Shown in pieces: positions 1-8,039 of a stretch of DNA of 64,000 bases. Below the pieces are notes generated by a model. That model saw nothing but the letters and a program-made list of their open reading frames with translations, was not told the DNA's origin and searched no databases. Position numbers and translations under genes: made by a program. Source of the DNA: Chitinophagales bacterium (GTDB lineage Bacteria > Bacteroidota > Bacteroidia > Chitinophagales > LD1); assembly GCA_016786765.1 (NCBI GenBank), contig JAEUUZ010000023.1:1-64000 (forward strand), read 5' to 3'. Positions within the stretch are counted from its first letter, which is position 1. The number at the start of each line of letters is the position of its first letter.

Positions 1-1
1 A

Positions 2-298
2 TACAGTAACATCGTAAGTGCAATGTTTATAAACGAAGGCAAAACGGCTGTTGGCGATTTCGTTCCAAATCCTGCAAAAGATAAAGCAAGTATCGATTTG
101 TTTATTGGAGCCGATCAAACTGTGGTTGTAGATGTGTACGAGATAACCGGAAAATACATCAAGTCGGAGAAGTTGGATATGAAGAAAGGCTTTAATACCT
201 ACTTTATTCAAACGGAGGATATGTCTGCAGCAACATATGTAGTTTCATTTAAAATGGATGATCAACGCATCAGCAAACGATTGAATGTGTTGAAATAA
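2..298 (+). CDS. C-terminal end of a T9SS cargo protein (5' truncated by window edge)
   Basis: The frame is open from base 2 and ends in TAA at 298, so this is the tail of a longer gene that starts outside the window. The last 75-80 residues read as a type A T9SS sorting domain: the FVPNPAKDKASIDL segment is the usual 'YPNPA' entry strand, followed by a short beta-sandwich ending in the typical SKRLNVLK tail. Such tails direct proteins through the type IX secretion system to the cell surface and are cleaved there. The functional part of the protein is not visible, so its activity is unknown. A strong hairpin terminator follows 24 bases after the stop. Confidence 0.85.
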   Translation, partial: YSNIVSAMFINEGKTAVGDFVPNPAKDKASIDLFIGADQTVVVDVYEITGKYIKSEKLDMKKGFNTYFIQTEDMSAATYVVSFKMDDQRISKRLNVLK

Positions 299-321
299 GC
301 ACAGTCGAATTATACGAATTT

Positions 322-353
322 AAACGCCTTCTCGGAAACGGGAAGGCGTTTTT
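322..353 (+). terminator. Rho-independent terminator after the T9SS cargo gene
   Basis: The arms AAACGCCTTC and GAAGGCGTTT pair around a short loop and are followed by a T run. It lies directly downstream of the stop codon at 298. From here to the tRNA terminator near 531 I see no gene, only a small tandem repetition of TAGTTCCCCCT at about 353-375. Confidence 0.85.
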
Positions 354-530
354 AGTTCCCCCTATAGTTCCCCCTGATAGTTAGTTTTAGTTTATGTTTA
401 AGATAACAGACAAACATCTGTTTATTGTATGATAGTGCTTTGAGGAAAATATATAGCGAGCAAGAGTATTGTTGCCACTCAACCTATTCTTATGATACAG
501 CGCTACCGATTATTTTCGTAAATTAAAATA

Positions 531-566
531 AAACAAAAAACCCTCGTGAATTTTCATTCACAAGGG
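531..566 (-). terminator. Terminator of tRNA-Phe
   Basis: Read on the minus strand, a CCCTTGTGAA arm pairs with TTCACGAGGG (one internal mismatch), and a T tract follows. It begins 16 bases after the tRNA 3' end, so it is the likely end of the tRNA transcript. Confidence 0.7.
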
Positions 567-581
567 CCTGTTTGAAAGTTG

Positions 582-654
582 TGGTGTGGGAGGGAATCGA
601 ACCCCCGACACATAGATTTTCAGTCTATTGCTCTACCGACTGAGCTACCGCACC
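582..654 (-). tRNA. tRNA-Phe (anticodon GAA)
   Basis: The minus strand folds into a 73-nt cloverleaf. The acceptor is GGTGCGG with CCACACC, the D arm is GCTC/GAGC, and the anticodon stem ATAGA/TCTAT holds loop CTGAAAA (anticodon GAA, phenylalanine). The variable loop is GTGTC and the T arm GGGGG/CCCTC has loop TTCGATT. The discriminator is A. CCA is not encoded. The fifth acceptor pair is C-A instead of the expected C-G, a single-base weakness in an otherwise normal tRNA. A terminator follows at once, so it appears to be a single-gene transcript. Confidence 0.95.
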
Positions 655-699
655 AACTTTGGGACTGCAAATATATGTTTTCCTTTTATTTCTCAAAAT

Positions 700-1650
700 C
701 TATTGCAAAATCTTAATTTCATAAGGCTTTTTATCCTTATTGGGAACCGAGGTAGAACGCATCCAAGTATTCAACAACTTGATGTGTTTATACAAGACTC
801 CGTTCGCTTCTGCAAAGCTTGCTATATCTGTAATGGAAGAATCTACGGTAATCGTTTTAAAAGTATACGGCTGGTATAAATCATTATCTTCTAGCATATA
901 ACCTGCTTTCCGTGGATTCGCAAAAATTGCCTTCATGGCGAGCATACGAAAAACATAACGGGAGGTCTCTTGTGTCAAAAACAAGTCGTAGTAGTTCTTA
1001 ACGTGTTGTTTCTGCAGTCTGGAATTAATCCCTTCAATGCCCATATTGTAGCTGGCTGCAGCCAATGTCCAACTGCCCAGCTTTTCCTTTGCCTCTTTTA
1101 AATAGGCGCAAGCAGCTCGCGTTGATTTCTCTACATGATACCGTTCATCTATATCTTCATTGATTTCTAAACCATATCTTTTCCCTGTTCCGCTCAGAAA
1201 TTGCCAAAAACCGGATGCACCTGCAGGAGAAGATACATCTCTAAATCCACTTTCAATGAGCGGTAAGTACTTAAAGTCAGAAGGTACGCCTTCTTCCAAA
1301 AGTATCTTCTCGATTTGATCAAAATATCGATTCGCTAGTTTCATCGATAAAAGGGTGTTGCTTTGCCAATAGGTGTTGATTTGCAATTCCCGGTCTAATC
1401 GTTCCCGAACTTCAGGATCGCTCAGCGGAACCGCTTCTCCAGCGAAACTCATCTCGCCTTCAATGGTGAGTGGGAATACAGCCGTAATACTATCGGCCGT
1501 TTTTACAAAACGAATAGTCTTATTTTCTTCTGCAATTTTCGGAAAAACGTTAATGGGCTTAGGCTTTAGGTTTTCAATCAGCTTCGCTGATGCAAATCCA
1601 AGTCCTAAGCAGGAAACAACGATTACCGGTATAACAATGCTCTTATTCAT
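700..1650 (-). CDS. Membrane-anchored lytic transglycosylase (SLT family, MltD-like, no LysM)
   Basis: This 316-residue protein has an N-terminal hydrophobic segment (about residues 3-25) that would anchor it facing the periplasm. A goose-lysozyme-like SLT domain covers about 105-265. The family signature is visible: catalytic Glu near 133 in PLIESGF, then the SPAGASGFWQF segment, and AAASYNMG further on. These enzymes cleave the MurNAc-GlcNAc bond of peptidoglycan with formation of 1,6-anhydro-MurNAc. MltD of Escherichia coli carries LysM repeats; none are seen here. The gene stands alone between the tRNA and the divergent YebC-family gene. Family assignment is firm; the exact physiological role is not. 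Confidence 0.9.
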   Translation of the reverse strand: MNKSIVIPVIVVSCLGLGFASAKLIENLKPKPINVFPKIAEENKTIRFVKTADSITAVFPLTIEGEMSFAGEAVPLSDPEVRERLDRELQINTYWQSNTLLSMKLANRYFDQIEKILLEEGVPSDFKYLPLIESGFRDVSSPAGASGFWQFLSGTGKRYGLEINEDIDERYHVEKSTRAACAYLKEAKEKLGSWTLAAASYNMGIEGINSRLQKQHVKNYYDLFLTQETSRYVFRMLAMKAIFANPRKAGYMLEDNDLYQPYTFKTITVDSSITDIASFAEANGVLYKHIKLLNTWMRSTSVPNKDKKPYEIKILQ

Positions 1651-1788
1651 TATAGCTAAACATAAACAATTTTCCGGCCAAAAAGAGGTCCAATGCCATT
1701 TTATGGGCTATAAACCAATAACGAAGACCAATGAGATTTATTATTTTCTAGTTTCGTCTTATATTGGCAAACAATTAAATACTGAACT

Positions 1789-2499
1789 ATGGGTCGCGCA
1801 TTTGAATATCGCAAGGAAAGAAAAATGAAACGCTGGGGTGCAATGGCAAAAGCCTTCACCCGAATTGGAAAAGATATTGCTATTGCTGTTAAAGAAGGAG
1901 GGGCGAATATTGATACTAATTTCCGTTTGCGTCAAGCGATACAGAATGCAAAGAGTGCCAATATGCCAAAAGATCGTGTAGAGAATGCGATCAAAAAAGC
2001 GTCTTCAAAAGATGCAGAAAATTTTGAAGAGGTAACCTACGAAGGGTATGCAGCACATGGTGTGGCTATTGTAGTGGATACAGCAACCAATAATCCTACT
2101 CGAACAGTAGCAAACGTACGTTCTTATTTCAATAAATTAGGCGGTGCAATGGGTACGAGTGGTTCTGTGGAATATGCCTTTCAGAAAAAAGCGCTTTTCA
2201 AATTCAACAAAGCTGCGCATAATATTGAAGAGCTGGAGTTTGAATTGATTGATGCCGGCTTGAGCGAATTGCAAGTAGAAGAAGATTTGATTTTGGCCTA
2301 TGCCGATTTCGTGAATTACGGAAATTTGGCTAAAGCCCTTGAGCAGAAAGGAATTGAAATCGTTGAATCGACTTACGAAAAAATTCCTGACTTCTTCAAA
2401 GAAGGACTAACCGATGAACAAGCTGAAGAAGTTATTAAACTGATTGATAAATTGGAGGAAGACGATGATGTAACGTTCGTGTTCCACAACATGAAATAA
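1789..2499 (+). CDS. yebC: YebC/PmpR/TACO1 family protein
   Basis: The 236-residue product starts MGRAFEYRKERKMKRWGAMAK and continues with ARTIGKDI-type and NPTRTVANVRSYF segments typical of this three-domain family, at the usual length. Members were first described as DNA-binding regulators; later work on bacterial YebC and mitochondrial TACO1 points to a role in translation of difficult, for example proline-rich, stretches. The sequence alone does not decide between these. It is transcribed away from the transglycosylase and converges on proC, with only two bases between the stop codons. Confidence 0.93.
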   Translation: MGRAFEYRKERKMKRWGAMAKAFTRIGKDIAIAVKEGGANIDTNFRLRQAIQNAKSANMPKDRVENAIKKASSKDAENFEEVTYEGYAAHGVAIVVDTATNNPTRTVANVRSYFNKLGGAMGTSGSVEYAFQKKALFKFNKAAHNIEELEFELIDAGLSELQVEEDLILAYADFVNYGNLAKALEQKGIEIVESTYEKIPDFFKEGLTDEQAEEVIKLIDKLEEDDDVTFVFHNMK

Positions 2500-2501
2500 G
2501 C

Positions 2502-3290
2502 TTATTTTTTTATTCCGTCAATCGCCTGAAACGATGTGTTGATGCCTTTAATCAACGCAGAACTAAAGCCTTGATGCTCCATTTCGTTTAATCCGGCAAT
2601 GGTACAGCCTTGAGGGGTTGTTACTTTATCAATTTCACTTTCCGGATGGGTATGTTCATTTTGCAGCATTACTGCAGCGCCTTTTAATACTTGTGTAACA
2701 ATGTGTAACGATGTTTTCGAATCAAATCCGATTTGAATTCCCCCTTGCATCATGGCTCGCATAAAGCGCATTACGTATGCAATTCCGCAGGCGCCAAGCA
2801 CTGTAGCTGCATCCATTAATTTTTCTTCGATAAACACTAATTCGCCTAACGAGGAAAAAATAGTATTGGTCAATTGCTTATCCTCAGCAGTTACGTTTTC
2901 ATTAACGGCTATACATGTCAGTGATTCTGATTGCGCAATGGCGGTGTTAGGCATAGCGCGAATAATGCGTTTTGCAGAGCCGAAGTAACTGTTGAGTTCG
3001 GATAGGCTTACGCCTGTAATGACTGAGATAATTAAGGCATTGCCCACTTCATTTGCAATTTCTTCAGCAATGGCCTTTACCTGATGCGGCTTCACCGCTA
3101 AAAGAATAACATCGCTATTGCGGACAGCTTCTTTATTGTCGGATAACACTTTGATGCCCTTGTCTTTCAGATATGTCACCGATTCAATATTTCTTCGGGT
3201 AACACAAATTTCAGCAAATATGGATTTTGATACTATTCCTTTGGCAATTGCTGAACCTAAGTTTCCGGCTCCAATAATGGTTAATCGCAT
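2502..3290 (-). CDS. proC: Pyrroline-5-carboxylate reductase
   Basis: ProC reduces 1-pyrroline-5-carboxylate to L-proline with NAD(P)H in the cytoplasm. The N terminus has the Rossmann dinucleotide loop GAGNLGSAIAKG (residues 7-18), the middle has VKPHQV and RAMPNTA, and the C terminus has the dimerisation signature TTPQGCTIAGLNEME. Length (262 residues) is normal. It is the last gene of the thrA-thrB-thrC-proC run, one base after thrC, so proline synthesis is probably co-transcribed with threonine synthesis here. Confidence 0.95.
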   Translation of the reverse strand: MRLTIIGAGNLGSAIAKGIVSKSIFAEICVTRRNIESVTYLKDKGIKVLSDNKEAVRNSDVILLAVKPHQVKAIAEEIANEVGNALIISVITGVSLSELNSYFGSAKRIIRAMPNTAIAQSESLTCIAVNENVTAEDKQLTNTIFSSLGELVFIEEKLMDAATVLGACGIAYVMRFMRAMMQGGIQIGFDSKTSLHIVTQVLKGAAVMLQNEHTHPESEIDKVTTPQGCTIAGLNEMEHQGFSSALIKGINTSFQAIDGIKK

Positions 3291-3291
3291 G

Positions 3292-4581
3292 TTATTTTTT
3301 TTGTGCTGTGAGTAAAAAATCTTTTAATACCGAAAATGAATTCGGGATATTCAATTTTTGTTGCGGCTTGTTCAATAAGTCGCTGAGTTGTTTCGGCAGT
3401 GGTATATTGACACCTAAAATCAGCTCAACATCAGCTTTGAATTTTGCAGGGTGTGCGGTAGCCATTACAACACAGGTTTCATTGTTTGCTTTTTCTTCAG
3501 CTACGCGAATGCCTACAGCAGTGTGCGGATCAGCAATGTAATTGTACTTTTCGTAGATTGATTGCATTGTGGCTTTGGTCTGTTCATCAGAAACAGTATA
3601 GGCTGAAATTTCGTCTTTTATTTTCGAAACATCGTTTCCGAACAAGTTGTTGATGCGTTCCATATTACTTGGTGCGCCTACATCCATTGCATTGGAAAGG
3701 GTTTGAACAGAGGGGCGAGGCGTATACGTTCCGGTATTGAAATATTCCGGTACTACATCGTTGGCGTTTGTTGCTGCGATGAAACGTGTAATCGGGTAAC
3801 CAATTTGTTTGGCAAATAAACCTGCCGAAATATTGCCGAAGTTTCCGCTCGGTACAACGATTGTAGGACGAATAGTTTTTTCTTTAAATAGTTTATTCGC
3901 CACATAACCGTAATAAATCATTTGCGGAATTAATCGGCCTATATTGATGGAATTTGCAGAAGATAAATTAGCAGATGCTTTCAATTCCTGATCGGCAAAT
4001 GCTGTTTTTACCAAATGCTGACAATCATCGAATGTGCCATCAACGGCAATAGCTGTAATGTTTTTGCCGAAGGTAGTGAGTTGTAATTCTTGTAAATCGC
4101 TCACTTTCCCCTTTGGGTAGAGAATAACTACATCAATATTTTCTTTATCGAAAAATCCGTTCGCTACAGCACCACCGGTATCGCCCGAAGTTGCCACAAG
4201 AATAGTGAGTTTTCGGCCTTGCTTTTGCAAGATTTTACTCATGACATTAGCCATAAACATGCCGCCAAAATCTTTGAACGCCAATGTTGGTCCATGAAAT
4301 AGTTCAGCTACATATAGTTGTTCGTTCAGTTGTACTAAGGGCACATCAAAGCAAAACGATTCACGGACAATGGCTTTAATTTCATCGGTACTGAAATAGC
4401 CGCCAATAAATGGAGTCAGCATGTTTTCGGCTACACTGTGTAAATCGTTACCTGCTAATTGCTCATATACATTCGTAAAAGCAGAAGGCATATATAGTCC
4501 GCCATCACTAGCGATGCCATTTAGAATTGCCTCGTCAATGTTGACAATATGGTTTGAATTTCGGGTAGAATAGAATTGCAT
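3292..4581 (-). CDS. thrC: Threonine synthase
   Basis: ThrC converts O-phosphohomoserine to L-threonine using PLP. The 429-residue protein begins MQFYSTRN, has the PLP-lysine region GPTLAFKDFGG near residue 107, the phosphate-binding ATSGDTGGAV loop, and VVPSGNFGN. This is the long-chain type found in Gram-negative bacteria. It lies 13 bases after thrB and 1 base before proC, consistent with one transcript. Confidence 0.96.
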   Translation of the reverse strand: MQFYSTRNSNHIVNIDEAILNGIASDGGLYMPSAFTNVYEQLAGNDLHSVAENMLTPFIGGYFSTDEIKAIVRESFCFDVPLVQLNEQLYVAELFHGPTLAFKDFGGMFMANVMSKILQKQGRKLTILVATSGDTGGAVANGFFDKENIDVVILYPKGKVSDLQELQLTTFGKNITAIAVDGTFDDCQHLVKTAFADQELKASANLSSANSINIGRLIPQMIYYGYVANKLFKEKTIRPTIVVPSGNFGNISAGLFAKQIGYPITRFIAATNANDVVPEYFNTGTYTPRPSVQTLSNAMDVGAPSNMERINNLFGNDVSKIKDEISAYTVSDEQTKATMQSIYEKYNYIADPHTAVGIRVAEEKANNETCVVMATAHPAKFKADVELILGVNIPLPKQLSDLLNKPQQKLNIPNSFSVLKDFLLTAQKK

Positions 4582-4594
4582 GAAATTAGTTTAA

Positions 4595-5521
4595 TCAACA
4601 AATGAAAACGCCTTCATAATTAATAGGCGAACAATAAATTTCAAACGGTTGTCCTTCAGCTTGCATGAATGTTTGCCAAGCTTGTTTCACTTGGTTGGCA
4701 TTTTCTTCACCGTTGCACCAGGCGAAAACAGAGGGTCCTGAGCCCGAAATATTAAATCCAACGGCTCCGTTTTTCATGGCTTCTGTTTCTAATGTATCGA
4801 AGTGTGGAATCAATTGCTTTCGGTATGGTGTGGCAATTTCATCACCCAAACCAAATTGAATGAGCTTGTCGTTGCTTGTGTTTAAGCCGGTGAGCAAGGC
4901 TGCCGTTCTTGCAGTTTGTTGTATCACAACGGCTTTATCGTATTGTTTGGGTAAAATAGCCCTCGCTTCAGCTGTAGATACTTTTACATACTGATATAGC
5001 ACAACAATAAACGTGTTTTCTGGATAGGCCAATTGTTCAATACAAAGCGGATTCAAGCTTTGAATATACGTGATGCCGCCCAACATACACGGAGCTACAT
5101 TGTCGCCATGAAAGCCTTTGCTGGCCACATATTCGCCATCTACCGCAAACGGAATAAGTTCTTTTTTCGATAGTGGGTTTCCGAGTAATGCATTCACAGC
5201 AAACACACCGGCAACGGCACTTGAGGCGCTAGAGCCTAAGCCACTATTGAAAGCGATATGTTTTTTCAATATTACATCAAACCCTTTGTTACTGTCTAAA
5301 TGTTTGAGTAACGAAACTATAGCTACAGTACAAGTGTTTTCTGCTGTTTCTCTTGGAAGTAAACCACCATCGCCAATAATTTCTTGCAAAATCACCAGAT
5401 TGTCGGAGCGCTCTTTAACCGTTACCACATCAGCAGTTTGATGAATCGCTAAGCCCATCAGGTCGAATCCGCTACCTAAATTAGCTACCGTAGCAGGCGC
5501 TTTTACAGTAATTGATCGCAT
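4595..5521 (-). CDS. thrB: Homoserine kinase
   Basis: ThrB phosphorylates L-homoserine with ATP. It is a GHMP-family kinase: the phosphate loop FNSGLGSSASSAVAG is near residues 91-105, the N terminus has ATVANLGSGFD, and a GFNISGSGPSVFA segment lies near the C terminus. Length (308 residues) is standard. Its ATG shares one base with the thrA stop codon (TAATG arrangement), which implies translational coupling to thrA. Confidence 0.96.
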   Translation of the reverse strand: MRSITVKAPATVANLGSGFDLMGLAIHQTADVVTVKERSDNLVILQEIIGDGGLLPRETAENTCTVAIVSLLKHLDSNKGFDVILKKHIAFNSGLGSSASSAVAGVFAVNALLGNPLSKKELIPFAVDGEYVASKGFHGDNVAPCMLGGITYIQSLNPLCIEQLAYPENTFIVVLYQYVKVSTAEARAILPKQYDKAVVIQQTARTAALLTGLNTSNDKLIQFGLGDEIATPYRKQLIPHFDTLETEAMKNGAVGFNISGSGPSVFAWCNGEENANQVKQAWQTFMQAEGQPFEIYCSPINYEGVFIC

Positions 5522-7980
5522 TATACTAAGTAGTTTGATACTGTAATAATATCGGCTAAAACACCTGCGGCTGTTACTTCTGCTCCAGCTCCCGGACCTT
5601 TGATTACAAGCGGTCTTTCTTTATAACGCTCAGTGGTAAACGAAACAATATTATCGCTACCCGATAAATTATAGAACGGATGAGAAGCATCAACGGCTAA
5701 TAACTTAATAGCGCCTTTCCCGTTTTCATATACCCCTACCATTCGTAAAACTTTGCCTGCTTTTTCAGCTTTACAAACCATGTCGGAAAAATGGGTATCA
5801 AAGGTTTTTAAAACTTTGAAAAAATCGTCTACCGATTTTGCTTTTACACAAGGTGCCGGTAAAATAGATTCGATGTTGATGTTCTTTAATTCTGTATTAG
5901 CGCCACATTCCCGAGCAAGTATCAATAGTTTTCTCGCAAAATCTTTGCCACTTAGATCGTCACGCGGATCAGGTTCAGTGTACCCTTTTTCTTTTGCCAT
6001 TTTCACGATATCACTGAATGGTGTTTTCGAATTAAACGAGTTGAAAATAAAGGATAATGTTCCCGAAAGAATGGCTTCTATTTTGATGATTTTATCGCCA
6101 CTCACTAACAAATTGTTGAGTGTGTTAATCACCGGCAAACCTGCACCCACATTCGTTTCGTACAAAAACTTCACATTGTGTTTCGTGGCCGTTTGTTTCA
6201 ATAAGTTATAATAAGCTTGAGTGGATGAATTGGCGGTTTTGTTGGGCGTTACAATACTGATACTGTTCGCTAAAATGGTAGCGTAATGTTTCGACCAAGT
6301 GTCGTTACCGGTACAGTCCACAAACACGCTGTTAGAGAGCGACATGGCAAACATTTTTTCTGCAAACTTTTGCTCATTTAGCTTTTCACCTTGCTCGCTC
6401 AAAATCTTCTTAGCGTTTTGAACGCTTATTTTTTTGTCGGAGACCAACATGCTCTTACTGTCTGCAAAACCCGCAATGTTCAATGCAATGCCGTGTTGTT
6501 TTTTCAAGAAATCATTACTGGCGTTCATTTGCTCAATCAGTTTTGAACCAATGAGACCAACACCGGCAACAAACACGTTCACTGTTTTGTATTGCGATAA
6601 GAAAAATGCATCGTGCACAGAATTCAATGCCTTAGCTAATTGTGGTTGTTTTACCACTACTGAAATATTCAACTCCGATGAGCCTTGTGCTGCAGCAATT
6701 ACGCTCACACCATTCTTGCCAAGCGTTTGGAATAATCTTCCGGATACCCCTGCCGTATTTTTCATGTTCTCACCAATCACCGCCAGAATCGATAAATCGG
6801 TTTGAATAGCCACCGGCTCGATAAGTTTCGTTTTAATCTCCAAAGCAAAAGCGTTCTCTATAGCTTGTTTGGAACGAAGCGAATCGTTTGGTTTCACAGC
6901 AAACGAAATATTGTGCTCCGATGAAGCTTGTGTGATGAGAATGACATTCACTTTCTCAATCGCTAAAGCCGAAAATAAGCGTGCTGAAATACCTGCAACA
7001 CCTACCATTCCGGAGCCTTGGAGGGTCAATAAATGCACTTGCTCAATGGATGTAATCCCTTTTACAGTATGGTCGCTTTTTGCCGCTTTCTTCGAAATAA
7101 AGGTGCCGGCTTGTTCGGGATGAAACGAGTTTTTAATACGTAATGGAATATTCTTCTCTAGTGCAGGAACTATTGTTGGCGGGTGAATCACCTTGGCCCC
7201 AAAGTAGCACATTTCCATGGCCTCGTTGTAGGTCATGCTATCGAGGGTGATGGCGTTTTTCACTTTGTTTGGATCGGCACTCATTACGCCATTTACATCC
7301 GTCCAAATTTGAATTTCATCAGCTCCAATAGCCGCTCCCACAATAGCTGCGGTATAATCGCTTCCACCGCGACCTAGTGTAGTGGTAATGCCTTGCTTAT
7401 CCGATGCAATGAAGCCGGTAGTCACTACAACAGCACCTTGTTTGCTGAAATACTCGCGAATGGCCTTGTTTGTAGCCGGGAAATCAACCTTCGCTTCACT
7501 GAAAAATGAGTCTGTCTTGATGATTTGACGGGCATCACAGAATGAAGAGCTGATTTTACTTGTGTTGAAATATTCGTTGACAATAGTGCAGGAAAGTCGC
7601 TCGCCAAAGCTGGTGACTAAATCGCGGGAACGTAACGAAAATTCATTGATGAGGAAAATACCTTCATAGATTTTTTCTAATTCAGAAAGCATGTCATCCA
7701 CTTTTTTTGAGATGGCTTTGTTCTGCTTAAAAAGTTCGCGGATAGCCTCGTTGTGCTTGGCTTTAATATCCGATACTGTTTTTTTGTATGATGGATTGTG
7801 TACAGAGGCCTCTTCTCCGGCCTTAATCAACAAATCGGTTACTTTCGACATGGCTGAACATACTACTATTACTTGCTTGTAGCTTTTTGTATAAGGTTTG
7901 ATTATCTCCGGTAATGCCTTGATACGCGCTGCGGAACCCACAGAAGTACCGCCAAATTTTAAAACGATTGTGCTATTCAT
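5521..7980 (-). CDS. thrA: Bifunctional aspartokinase / homoserine dehydrogenase
   Basis: The 819-residue fusion catalyses the first and third steps of threonine synthesis. Residues 1-290 are the aspartokinase domain (KFGGTSVGSA at the start, GRGGSDYTA around 204-212). Residues 300-460 hold two ACT-type regulatory repeats (GSGMVGVAGISARLF and GENMKNTAGVSGRLF). Residues 470-819 are the NAD(P)-dependent homoserine dehydrogenase, with VFVAGVGLIGSKL and GYTEPDPRDDLSGKD. Feedback control by threonine is expected from the family. Only 59 bases separate its start from the divergent lipoprotein gene, which leaves little room for a leader-peptide attenuator. Confidence 0.96.
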   Translation of the reverse strand: MNSTIVLKFGGTSVGSAARIKALPEIIKPYTKSYKQVIVVCSAMSKVTDLLIKAGEEASVHNPSYKKTVSDIKAKHNEAIRELFKQNKAISKKVDDMLSELEKIYEGIFLINEFSLRSRDLVTSFGERLSCTIVNEYFNTSKISSSFCDARQIIKTDSFFSEAKVDFPATNKAIREYFSKQGAVVVTTGFIASDKQGITTTLGRGGSDYTAAIVGAAIGADEIQIWTDVNGVMSADPNKVKNAITLDSMTYNEAMEMCYFGAKVIHPPTIVPALEKNIPLRIKNSFHPEQAGTFISKKAAKSDHTVKGITSIEQVHLLTLQGSGMVGVAGISARLFSALAIEKVNVILITQASSEHNISFAVKPNDSLRSKQAIENAFALEIKTKLIEPVAIQTDLSILAVIGENMKNTAGVSGRLFQTLGKNGVSVIAAAQGSSELNISVVVKQPQLAKALNSVHDAFFLSQYKTVNVFVAGVGLIGSKLIEQMNASNDFLKKQHGIALNIAGFADSKSMLVSDKKISVQNAKKILSEQGEKLNEQKFAEKMFAMSLSNSVFVDCTGNDTWSKHYATILANSISIVTPNKTANSSTQAYYNLLKQTATKHNVKFLYETNVGAGLPVINTLNNLLVSGDKIIKIEAILSGTLSFIFNSFNSKTPFSDIVKMAKEKGYTEPDPRDDLSGKDFARKLLILARECGANTELKNINIESILPAPCVKAKSVDDFFKVLKTFDTHFSDMVCKAEKAGKVLRMVGVYENGKGAIKLLAVDASHPFYNLSGSDNIVSFTTERYKERPLVIKGPGAGAEVTAAGVLADIITVSNYLV

Positions 7981-8039
7981 GTCCGAAAAATAAATAATTT
8001 ACAAAGAGTATTTACAGTGAATCACTATTTTAAATAAAA

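Noticed and set aside
353-383. Tandem TAGTTCCCCCT repeat after the first terminator
   Set aside because: Only two short copies, without hairpin, genes or target-site features; probably slippage.
1373-1828. Plus-strand open frame over the start of the transglycosylase
   Set aside because: It is antisense to the SLT protein, lacks recognisable features and overlaps the yebC start.
2490-2510. AAATAAGCTTATTT palindrome followed by T run between yebC and proC
   Set aside because: It has no loop and is AT-rich; too weak to be called a terminator.
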